A stretch of 64,000 bases of DNA from Fusarium oxysporum f. sp. lycopersici 4287 (taxonomy: Eukaryota > Ascomycota > Sordariomycetes > Hypocreales > Nectriaceae), in the NCBI RefSeq assembly GCF_000149955.1, contig NC_030991.1, forward strand, positions 3,144,114 through 3,208,113, written 5' to 3'. The translations under genes and the position numbers were made by a program. Positions within the stretch are counted from its first letter, which is position 1. Every line of letters starts with the position of its first letter. Of this stretch, positions 53,229 to 63,551 are shown one piece after another. A model generated the notes under the pieces. The model was not told the origin of the DNA. It saw nothing but the letters and a program-made list of their open reading frames with translations, and searched no databases.

Positions 53229-56118
53229 GGGGGCCCATAGGGACACGCCTAGGCGCCTCTCCACTTCTGCACGCGTAGACGTTCGGATTATGTCGGCCCC
53301 CAATTTGGCACAACTCCACAACTGCATTTCTCAGGGGCTGCGGCTATTGCTGCCATTGCTAACCACAACCGTAGTTTTCAGGGGTTGCCGTTATGGCGCA
53401 GACGGCATTTCCTGATGATGTGCTTCCGCCGGAGGGCACGTACGACTCGCGAGAGGCTCTACTCACGGCTATCAATGAATGGGCAGCACCAAGAGGATAC
53501 GCGTTCGTAACTGGGAGATCGTCGCGATCAACCAGCGGCAGGCAGATTATCACATGCGCATGTGATCGATGGTGTCGGCCACCAAGCGCCTCAAGGGACC
53601 GCCAGCGCAAGACTACTACGCGAGGAACCAACTGCCGGTTCTCTATCATCGCGAAGGAATCCCTAGATAAGACGACTTGGTCTTTAAGGCATCGTCCGGG
53701 TCCACAATTTTCTTCACACAACCATGAACCAAGTTGGCACAAATCGGCGCACCCAGTCCATCGGCAGCTCTCGGATGTGGACAGGTCAACAATCAGCCGC
53801 CTTACGAACGCTGGTGTAGCGCCAAAAGATATCAGGACTTATATTCGCCAGAACTCGAATACCATTGCAACCCAGCAAGATATCTACAACCGTATCGCAG
53901 ATAGCAAACGAGAGCTCTGTGAGGGTCAGAGCACTATACATGCTTTTGCTAACCAGCTAGACAAGGAAGGGTTCTGGAACCGGATGCAGCTTGACTCAGA
54001 TAACCGAATCACGGCGGTGTTGTTCGCCCATCCGGAGTCATTGGCATACTTGAAGGCTTACCCAGATCTACTTTTCTTGGACTGCACATACAAAACGAAC
54101 AAATACGGAATGCCGCTGCTTGATATGATTGGTGTTGATGCCTGTCAGCGATCCTTCTGTATCGCCTTCGCATTCCTTAATGGCGAGGCTGAGCAGGACT
54201 TCATATGGGCCTTGGACCGGCTCAGGTCCCTGTATGAACTCTGCAACACAAGGTTTCCATCTGTTATTCTGACTGACCGTGATAAGGCCTGTATGAACGC
54301 TGTAGAGAGCTGCTTTCCGTCTTCGATCTCTCTGCTATGCCTGTGGCATGCGAATAAGGCGGTCCTCCGCTATTGCCAGCCAACATTCGTACACCATAAG
54401 CAAGGGTCTGAGGCCTATCAGCAAGGTCTGAGCGACTGGAATGACTTTTTCAACCACTGGCATTCGATTATGAGGCCGTCAGATGAACAGGCATTTGACC
54501 AGCGCGTACAAGAGCTTGAAAAGCGCTATCTGCCTCAATATCTCGAAGAGGTTGGCTACATCAAGTCCAACTGGCTCGATCCGTACAAGAAAAAGCTTGT
54601 TAAGGCCTGGGTCGACCAGCACCCTCACTTTGGTAATGTGGTCACCTCACGGGTTGAGGGTATCCATGGGCTCCTTAAGAGCCACCTCAAGAAATCTACG
54701 CTAGATCTCTTCGAGGCGTGGAGAGCTATGAAACATGCGCTTCTTAATTAATTATCTGAGCTGCGCTCCAACCAAGTCAGGCAGCAAATGCGAATACCAA
54801 TTGAGCTCTCTGGATCACTATATAGTGCCATACGTGGCTGGATATCTCACGAGGCTTTACGCAAAGTTGAAGAACAGCGGAAGCGGCTTATGAAAGAAGA
54901 CCTGCCTAGTTGTACCGGTACATTCTCTCGATCCCACGGCCTCCCTTGCGCCCATATTCTCAAGGCTCTACAAGAGCAAGGCCAAACCCTTCGCTTGGAG
55001 CATTTTCACCCGCATTGGCATTTGAGTCGTCATGGTGTTCATCAGGTGCTATTGGAGCCTCGCCACCGATCTAATCGAATAGCTGCCAATTCTACCACAA
55101 GTAAATCGCAATCGAGCACTCAGAGAGAACCAAGTGCATTCGAGGCAGTTCAGGCAGCAGCGCAGCCAAAAGCACGACCTACATGCAGTAGATGCCACAA
55201 ATTAGGACACAAGATGACGTCAAAGGCATGCCCTCAACGGTACGAGGGGATTTTGTATTTGTCATCATCGTCAGCACAGGTAGAAGCAATGCCAGTGGCA
55301 CTCTCGCCAGCATTATCCGGGGAAGCACGACCAGCAGCAGCAGTATCTGCATCTGTATCATCTTTGCAGGAAGGGGAACCACTGGAAGACCCATCATCAG
55401 GATTATCCGGACATGCTGGGTCTGGCAGGGATGATACTAGCTGCATTGTCGTTAGTATAGAGACAGCAGCATCATCGGCAGTGTCATCAGCAAAACCATC
55501 GACACAGGGAGGGAAGTCGCCAGTAGCATCATCTTCAACAGCATCAGTGGCGCCGACACTAAGATATGATGACCCACAAGCCATCTATCGGAGATATGTT
55601 GCTGCTCGAGATGCTTGGTATAAGGCGCAGCCTCGTGGTAGCGTCAAAACTAACCAGCAGTATCGGAGGGCGTTAGGTCTACCTTTGCGGTATGACAAAG
55701 CAAGCTACCAGTGGTGTCTTGACTGGAAGCAGATGGGCAAACTCTGTACGACACCCACCGGATCTAGAGATTGGATGGAGTAAGGAAGAGATGATGGCGT
55801 ACCTGGATTGGAGTAAAGCAGAAGATGATCGGGTGGAGGCTCAGGTAGCGGCAGAGATGGAAAGTAATCCATTTTCTAGCAGAAGAGGCATGCGCGACAT
55901 CTGGGAGGCGGCTGAGAATGATGGATAAGAGCAGCAGGAATTGTATTCAGCTTGATAATTAGGAATCATTGCAGTTCTGAATCTCGGGATTCTGAAACCC
56001 GCCAGCCTCAAAACTCGAAATGCAGTTGTGGAGTTGTGCCAAATTGGGGGCTGACATAATCCGCACGCCTACGCGTGCAGAAGTGGAGAGGCGCCTAGGC
56101 GTGTCCCTATGGGCCCCC
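53229..56118 (+). mobile_element. MULE-2 transposon with 102-bp TIRs
   Basis: TIRs 53229-53330 and 56017-56118 are inverted copies with about three differences, beginning GGGGGCCCATAGGGACACGC. The element contains a MULE transposase homologous to MULE-1. Flanking 9-mers (CCGAGACGC and CTTGGGCAA) do not match, so no target duplication is visible. Confidence 0.9.
53393..55928 (+). pseudogene. MULE-2 transposase, one stop and one frameshift
   Basis: ATG 53393 (MAQTAFPDDVLPPEGTYDSR). N-terminal FAR1-like domain; DDE domain with LLFLDCTYKTNKYGMPLLDM and PSVILTDRDKACMNA; SWIM-like CTGTF..LPCAH; zinc knuckle CSRCHKLGHKMTSKAC; C-terminal EEMMAYLDWSKAEDD. A TAA at 54749-54751 replaces the Gln of LSNQLSEL seen in MULE-1 (CAA>TAA). 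A frameshift near 55775 separates the last about 45 codons (to 55928). Both defects are small, and with high TIR similarity the element appears to have died recently. Confidence 0.85.
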
Positions 56119-56317
56119 CTTGGGCAAGCCTCCCATTTCTTAGTCATCAATATGGAGAAAGGGGGGGAACTAAGTTGATCCGCCTCTAGCGCGATTTCCA
56201 CGGCGGCAGGGCCTATCTCGTTTCAATGTTTTTTTTCTCCAGACATTTTATGAAGAATTGTTCTGACTGCTTATCACTACCCTCTTCCCGTACACTTGGA
56301 CTAATCAATCAGACTCG

Positions 56318-58480
56318 ATGGAAGGAATAGAGAGGCTGCAGAAGCTGTTGGAGGAAGAATAGCGCCGACGCGAAACCGCCGAAAATCGTGCCACCGAAGG
56401 ATGACAAAAACGCGGGGCCACCAAAAGACGCGCAACCGCATCGCAACCACTATCACTCAATCCATACCTTGAGACCTGCCATACGCTTTGTCTAGCTATC
56501 GATGTTGTCACCGATCCGTCCCTCACGACCCAAGACGATACGACTAATCCGACCGGCCGCTTCTACCCTCATCGAATCGTCCCTTGGGATGCATTCCCAA
56601 CAAAGCAAGAAAAAGATTGGGCCGACTTGGCCTTTAGTCCCTCGTTCGCCGCCTAGTCCTCTTTTCCGTCTCGACACCAGCTAGAATACGTGGGGTCTTT
56701 GCTTCATCCGATCAGTAGCGAGATTGACCTTAGAAACAGTGAACAGGACGTGGTAGAGAACGCAGTTCAGAAGCTTGTGGATGCTACATTTGCCGATCCA
56801 ACCCTGAGAAGCCACCTTGGTCTCAAAGGAATACTGACGTTTGAGAGTCATACCAATCTTGGAACCGCCGACGAGTCTCTTTCTGAATCTATGGACTAAG
56901 TCTCCAATGGCTTGAGACCATCGGCCCGAACATCGAGGCGTCGGAAAGCGCGGGGGAAAGGCAATCGGGCAGATCAGTTCTGTATATCCCGAACGTCAGA
57001 CGGCCAGAGGTTCCCAACAGTCGCAATCGAGTACAAAGCGCCCCATAAATTGAGTTGCGATCAGGTTGCTACAGGACTAGTCGGAGAAACCCAGCCCGAC
57101 CGCGATGTGATCAATCAGGAGGGCGAGGGTTTCGAAGCTAGGTGACTCACCACCGTCGTGAAAACGCAGCTCTTCTCGTACATGGTTGGCAAAGGTACGC
57201 AGTATGGCTACGTCTGTACAGGGATGACGTACATCTTCTTGCACATACCAAGGGATCCCTCCTGCGTCTACTACTCTGTTTGCATACCGAGTCTAGATGT
57301 TGAAGACGATGACGAGAACCGACTTCATCGGACGGCTGTGGCGCAAGTTTACGCCTTTGTACTCCAAGCTATTTGATCGCCACTGCCGTCTCAGGCGTGG
57401 CACAACGCTGCAGATCAACTCGATACATGGGCTGTAGAGCACGACGACGTGCTCAGAAGCATCCCTGCGACGCTCCGCAAAGCAAAGCGCACCACACCAT
57501 ACAGAGCACAACGATGGAAAGGTTTCACACGCTCGCCGATCCGAACGCGTTCGCAATGCCTGCCTATCGAAGTTAAGAAGGTTCAATCCAGCGACGACGA
57601 TAACGAAGATGACGAAAGCCCTTCTCCAACACCGAATCTAACCGGTCGATCATTAGTCGAATCGAGAGGCACGAGTTCGAGTGAAACACAAGTGCAAGGA
57701 AGAGTGTCCGATACACAAGGGAATGCGGACAAGCGACAAAATATACGAGACCGGCCATACTGCACCCATGCATGTCTGCGTGGAATTGCTTCCGGCGGCC
57801 CTCTAGATGAGAGGTGCCCTAACATCGCGGACCATGGCAAGGCACATATCGACCGACAGAGCTTTGTTGCCCTCTTGCGCGATCAACTGGCAACTGATCG
57901 TGGTGATGATGCTGATTGTACGCCGCTTGGCATCTCGGGATCGCGAGGGTCCCTCTTCAAGCTATGCCTGTCATTGCGTGGTTACACACTCGTGGCTAAA
58001 GGTGTAGAGGCAATGGATGCAAGACATCTACGGCACGAAAATAAGATGTACGATCATGTTTGGTCACTTCAGGGCACCTTCGTACCAGTCTGCCTGGGTA
58101 TAGTTGACCTTATCAAGCCGTATTACTTCGACAGTGGCGTATATGTACATTTTTTGCTACTCAGTTATGGCGGTCGGCCTGTCTTGCGAGAGATGAAAGA
58201 GGTTAGGCCGAATGTTGTCGACCAGATCATTGTAGTGCTCAAGCGACTTCACCAGTACCGAATCTTGCACCACGATGCGGAGCCACGCAACGTCCTGTAT
58301 GATCGATCAAGCGGGGGATGCATGTTGGTAGACTTGATGCTGGCGGAGATTCATGATCGACAACCTCTTGGATCCATCAATTGTAACAGACAAAGCCGGA
58401 AAAGGAAGTCGGTGACGGGCAAGCATGTACCAGATGCCTTTTCCGTCGAGGTGCAATCTCTGCGGGCGAGTTTGGCTTGA
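56318..58480 (+). pseudogene. Decayed paralogue of the atypical kinase-like gene
   Basis: From ATG 56318 the frame is repeatedly stopped (e.g. EEE*RRR, EG*QKRG) and shifts several times up to about 57450. It then stays open to 58480. Homology to 38735-41224 is clear: VAIEYKAPHKLSCDQVATGL (VYVSEYKPPHKLTAPHLRLG in the intact gene), the Cys/His module YCTHACLRGIASGG..CPNIADH, RGYTLVAKGVEAMD, and a kinase loop LHHDAEPRNVL. The DFG position reads DLM. Several stops are TAG or TGA where CAG or CGA would fit, a C-to-T pattern. Confidence 0.8.
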
Positions 58481-58697
58481 AGATGTGCTACTTCCTGGGA
58501 AGTCGCATCAAGGGCGACGACAGGAGGCGTATGGCTGCCCTTGCCCGTTGGCCAACACAAAGAAACTGAGCGTCTTAAGGCAAGACTCCCTCCATGTATT
58601 GTGTCTTGGCATGTTGGAAGGATCTCGCATATGCTTTCCCGTCACTTTGTTGCTCTTTCGGCTTTGTCTGTTACAATTAATGGATCCAAGAGGTTGA
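58361..58697. repeat. Imperfect inverted repeat at the end of the kinase pseudogene
   Basis: 58361-58432 (CAACCTCTTGGATCCATCAA..) is repeated in inverse at about 58624-58697 (TTAATGGATCCAAGAGGTTG), with roughly 80% agreement and about 190 bp between. The first arm is the pseudogene's C-terminal coding sequence, so part of the gene was duplicated in inverse orientation. Confidence 0.8.
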
Positions 58698-59940
58698 TGT
58701 TTACTCACATTTACGGAAGACGGCTGTCTTGTTATGACAACTACACTGTTTAATTCAGAGTATTGCAATTGGTCTTGTCAGTACGGAAAGATTGCAAGTT
58801 AGTAAGCATAATGCTGTTTAATATCCCCGATGTCCCTCTTGCTAGATAACCGTAAATCTTCTGCAGCCCTTCCAGAAGGTCCTCTTTTATCCGCGTTGTT
58901 CATCAGATCTATACCTGGATAGTCTATCTATTTTACGTCGTTGCCAATTAGTCGACAAGTCATCTGGCATGGACACACCTGATATCGTGCATGATGTTGA
59001 TGCAGTGCTGATGATCAGCTAGGGAAAAATTATGGGATCAATTCCGGCCCATGATCCGGGAGCCCATTTCTGCAGCAGGAGGAAACCGCAGCTCGATAGA
59101 AGAATTCGCAATCAAGAGGTCTTTCGTTAAGGTAGACATGAACACTGTGGAAAGTGAAAATTGAACTGCTTAAAGAGAGGGGACGGATTTACAGAGGAGC
59201 CTAGCGTAGCTTGGCCTGAGCCCCGGTGCGGAACCGCTGAGGGAGCCGAACGGGAACGGGATTTGGTCTAAGCCCCGGTAAGAAACCGGGTCAACGGGGC
59301 CAAATTAATCGCAGCATCCTCCCACGGCCTCGCGCCGGCCGGCCCACATCTCACCGACTGTGGGTCGTTCCGGACGGAGCACGTCAGCCGCGCGCAAAGC
59401 AGGCACACGAGGGTCTGCGAACTTGATGCAAGTTAGAGATTCATGTTTCTGCAGAAGCGCGGTCAGCCCATCTCTTTCAGCTCTGAATCGCCGAACTTAA
59501 CAACTGGTCCTCCAGTGGGCTCAAGCTCTTGCCCGACGATATACTACTACGCAGGTACGCCTTGCCACATAATATCACTGGAAGCTTTCTAAGCTCAACT
59601 GTGTACCATCTCTGCCCTTAGATAACACCTCGGTCCTTATAGGTAAATCCTAACATATGTATTAAGTCTATTACTATACCATCTCCGACTCATGTTCTTC
59701 TCACACCTACCTCATAAACTCGTCTCTACGCCATCTCAATATGTCTGCATCAAACAAAATTCCGTCTAGGGAATTACCCGTGCGTCTGTATTCGGTTAGA
59801 GTAGAATAAAGATAGGAACAACGTTGACCCAATTACTTGGGTACGAATGACAGTTAGGGACCATGGCTTCGACAGGATAAAGGCTGGAGGTTTGGTCGTA
59901 GGTTTAAGCGAAACCAGTAGTCTAAAGACGAGGTAACTTC
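58698..59940. other. 1.2-kb stretch without a recognisable gene
   Basis: A GC-rich block at 59200-59400 has repeated AGCCCCGGT..CCGGGT motifs able to fold. I could not match it to rRNA or tRNA. Nothing else is evident. Confidence 0.4.
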
Positions 59941-61710
59941 GTTCGTTCCCTGATGTTTGTCGAGCTGGATCGCTTTCTGGTCATCTTGGCGCCGTTCAGA
60001 TTGAGAAATTGCACGACCTCTAGATTATCCTCACGTAAAGTAGCCTATAGAGCAGTGCCGTATTGGCTGCCCTGCGCGTTGACGTCTGCTCCCTCTGTCG
60101 TCAGATCTCTTGCGGCCCCTGGGAGTCCAGCTAAACAAGCATAATACAGTCTGGGTGCTCCAGGAGGTCCTGATTTATGGTCCCACCGACGGTCGGCCTG
60201 ATACAATCGACACCACCGTTGAAACGTTGTCTCGTCTTTTAAAAAATTAACTGTAACTCGAACGATTCCTTCAGAAGTCTCGACCGAAGCGGCGTATTCC
60301 GTCCAGTATTCTGCTGCATACCGTGCCATTGGAAAATCGGATCTGATTGTGCTGTGACTGCCCCTGATATCGGCAAGATAAGTCAGGCAGGTTTTGGTGA
60401 TGACAATGCTTGCACTTTCGAGGTCGAACTGGGCTTGTTCAAGAAGATACTCTTTGACAGAGAAGTGAGCAAGATGAAGTTCGTCCACGGTCTCAGCGTC
60501 ATTCGTGACTTCGGCGATTATCACCAAGCTGGGGCAGTATCGCAGGATGTCGGCTGCTTGAAATAGTCTGCGTTTAACGTTGAAACCTCGAGGCTCTTGA
60601 TTTATCTCTGTGGTTATTACTTCGACGGCCTCTGGTAGTGTCAGAGGCCGCCTGGTGTGGACGAGAAACTGCAGGAGACGAATCGCGCTGCTCTTGTTTT
60701 GGACCATGCGGTAATATGTCTCATTCAGATCCCGGGGCAAAGACCTGAGAGCTATCTTGATGTCTTTCGGGCTCAGACATCTAGCGAAACTCTCTAGTTG
60801 ACAAGCTGCCCATCTAAACCTGCGACGAATGTCAGAAGAATGTTTGACTTATATTCATGACCTGGGTCAAAACTTGCATCCCGTCGGCTCCATCTCCGAT
60901 TTTGTCACGGATTCTGTCCAGAATATCTTGAGATAGGTTCCTATCCACGAAACCAGGCTTCTGTTCAAGCGTTGCCGTGACATAGGCGCGAATATCGGCG
61001 TTGACAACCTTCTTGTTACGTAAGACGCAATTACACTTATCAAAGAGAAGAGAGATCTTGCATCGTAAGTCTGCCTCTGGCCGGCCAGTCACGACAAGCT
61101 GGGTGTTACTGGATCTCAAGCCTCCGATCCAATGCAGAAGCTCTTCTCTCCCTATACACTCGTCTAAAGCGTCAATGATGATGAAAACCTTTCCAGCAGT
61201 TTGTATCATTGTGTCAACACAGGCTGATAAGGCATTCGTATCTGGTTGTCTCCGTCCATCATGTGAAGTGAAAAGACTATCAAGTCTTCTCGCGGCTTCG
61301 TTCCCGGTATGATAAAGCTGAACTGCCAGCGAGCGTAGGAGATTCTCCAGTTTCTGTTTCCTGGCATCGTTAAAGTCAAAGAAGAAGGCAAGCGTAGTGT
61401 GGGTGTCTATTTGCAGAAGATGATCCAGAATCGTCGTACTCAGAATGGTCTTGCCAGCCCCTGCCAGCCCGTAGAGCCACAGGTGCCAGCGTGTTCCAAC
61501 TGTCCACTCCCGGAAGGCGGGACTGTTTAGAAGCCAGGTCCCGGTGCCGGGATGACGTCGTTCTCTTGCCAAGTTGGCATTGGTTGAATAATCTGGCGGG
61601 GACAGCCATCCCTCGACCTTGGCGAAACGATGGTCAGATGCCATGCTCATCACTGCATGTTTGGTTTCGTTCCTGTGGATTCGACTGTTTAGGGTCAGAA
61701 GAGGAAGCAT
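59922..61710 (-). pseudogene. NACHT-ankyrin (NLR-like) protein, premature stop
   Basis: Minus-strand ATG 61710 (or MSMASDHRFAKVEGWL at 61650). GTGTWLLNSPAFREW leads into a NACHT domain: Walker A YGLAGAGKT (80-88) and Walker B FIIIDALDEC (176-185). A GC-AG intron (60877-60820, donor GCAAGT) restores GADGMFRWAACQLES. A winged-helix-like region follows (LVIIAEVTNDAETVDELHLA, HFSVKEYLLEQ), then the first ankyrin unit (GADVNAQGSQYGTAL). A TAG at 60045-60047 replaces the expected Gln. Ankyrin-like sequence continues (NLEVVQFLNLNGA) to about 59922. Such proteins act in fungal nonself recognition and regulated cell death; the role here is inferred only from domains. Confidence 0.8.
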
Positions 61711-61954
61711 GAGCTAGCATTATGATGCTAACTAGAACCGAGGACTTCGCTAATAGGCTTCTCGGCCTCGACCTTACTGGGAGGAATCTGGCGCAGGAGA
61801 TCTTTGGCATACGCCGCTGCGGGGAATGTGCAAGAGTGCGTACTACAATGAACTTCGCTAAAAGATACGGGTTGTCCCTTTCTTTAAAGTAAGAGTAGAG
61901 AATCTCACATACAGGCTATTACCAACCTTACTTCGTATTCCTTAAATAACTAGG

Positions 61955-62491
61955 GTGAACATTCTCAGAACGTTCGACATACAGAACGAGGAATGGCTCG
62001 TTGTTAACGAGAATATTGTGTCTTTGAACGTCAGCAACTTAGTGGTGCGCGGTTATAAGCATGGCGAAGTGCAGCAATTTCTATGGTCATTCCCGAACCT
62101 ACAAGAACTTGTTTTATGTCCCGAGTCTGGAGGACAGGCCAGTGGCCAAAAAATAGCCCTACAGTCTTTGAAATGGACTTTAGAGAATGACTTGATCGAT
62201 TTTGTTTGTCAACACCAGCTGCAGCAACTGGCATTACGCAATGTAACGCTGTTCAGTGGCACTTGGAAGTCCTTCTTCAATCGTATCGCGCGTCTTTCTA
62301 ATCAAACGCTTCAGTCAGCTGTCTGCATAAAGACGAGCGGCATTCGCATCAGTTTGAGTGAAGCTGCCAGATCACGCAAGTGCTGGCCTAACAGCGATGC
62401 CAGTGTTTTGAATCCACGAGTATTATTTGGCAAGTGTAACAAAGACCGAGTATATAGTTTGGACAAGCGCGACTTTTGGCTTGCAGAATGA
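61955..62491 (+). CDS. Hypothetical protein fragment, leucine-rich
   Basis: A 178-codon frame (first in-frame ATG not certain) with periodic leucines: LNVSNLVVRG, LWSFPNLQELVLC, QQLALRNVTL. This recalls the LRR part of fungal F-box proteins. The second half (AARSRKCWPNSDASVLNP) does not fit. No F-box is visible. It may be an exon of a larger gene or a relic. Confidence 0.35.
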   Translation: MNILRTFDIQNEEWLVVNENIVSLNVSNLVVRGYKHGEVQQFLWSFPNLQELVLCPESGGQASGQKIALQSLKWTLENDLIDFVCQHQLQQLALRNVTLFSGTWKSFFNRIARLSNQTLQSAVCIKTSGIRISLSEAARSRKCWPNSDASVLNPRVLFGKCNKDRVYSLDKRDFWLAE

Positions 62492-62793
62492 AATCGAAAT
62501 ACCTAAGGCTAGATTATAATTTAAGACAGTTATCTAAGTTTGTATCCCTTGAGTTGTGTTGAACCTCCCGCCAGGTCACAGTAGGGGGTTACAGCCAATT
62601 AAAATGCGTCAATTAAAAGATACCTGTCGCCCCCCCATTTCAGCCTGTGATAGAAGTACCGGCAATCTCTCGAGTTACAAATCGCTACATCACACTGCTC
62701 ACGTTCCCAATCTATTAAGAGGTTCCACCCATGTACCTCCTAGAAGATGGTGGGCATGTGGGGCCTGGTACGGCCGGGAGGTTCAACACAACT

Positions 62794-63446
62794 TTTTTGT
62801 TTGTTTTGTTTGTTTGTATATTTTTCGTCTGGGTGGCTGTAACGAAGCCAGATCTCCTACTGGAGCAAAAGACGTGCTGAGCTAGCTAGGTACAGGGAAA
62901 CCCCGCTTCCTTCACCATCCAGCATACCAATGGCACAAAAGGTGCTGTATTTCTCAAGCCCGTCACCCGTCAGCGGGTTCGGGGGCAATCTATTGTCGAA
63001 CTTTTTCCACCGACCAGAATTCTCTCGCGCATCACTACATCTGCCGACGCAGTCCACAATCTCCAGTAACCAAGTTGTAGCTCGTAGTCGACTGTCGCGG
63101 CGGCAGGGAAAAACCTCGGGAAGGAATCAGAGGCCGACGGTGCGGCTTGCCTTCAAAGGAGAAAAACCCATCGCAATCGGCGTCGTTGATCGGGAGGATG
63201 TCGCTACCGATGCCATGGGCATCGTCCTCCGATATCTAAGGCGTTCTGGTTCTGAGGTGCCGCCATTAGATCCGACAAAGGTGTTGTCAGAGAAGGCGAA
63301 CTCTCCAAAATTCCTTCTCTGAAAACTGCTGTTAGGGAGCCGATAGCATCCCCGCAGTTTTGTGTGGTCGCGTGGCCTGCAGAAAATCCCGCTCCTAACA
63401 CGGCACTAACAGTGCGTGCCAAGAAAGAATTTTTACAGGGGAGAGT
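62794..63446 (-). mobile_element. SINE-like / internally deleted non-LTR element, copy 2 (653 bp)
   Basis: Inverse of 15766-16422 with few differences. The 14-bp target duplication GGTTCAACACAACT is perfect (62780-62793 and 63447-63460). The (CAAA)n-A tail is at the left end (62794-62818 as TTTTGTTTG..). The same sense (72-codon) and antisense (130-codon) frames stay open. Confidence 0.93.
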
Positions 63447-63551
63447 GGTTCAACACAACTCAAGGGATACTTACTCAAGTGTAGGGTAGTCATGAAGTAT
63501 ATGCTGAGTCAGAAAACGCTGTAGCTTTTTCTGACTAAGCTGTTATCTTAG

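Noticed and set aside
59200..59400. GC-rich foldable block considered as structural RNA
   Set aside because: No match to 5S, tRNA or another RNA that I can recognise; base pairing is possible but not specific.
62540..63470. Apparent 24-bp inverted repeat (GTATCCCTTGAGTTGTGTTG..) read as TIRs of a 930-bp element
   Set aside because: The right arm overlaps a perfect 14-bp direct duplication flanking the SINE-like element, which explains the structure better; the left arm is then part of older flanking sequence.
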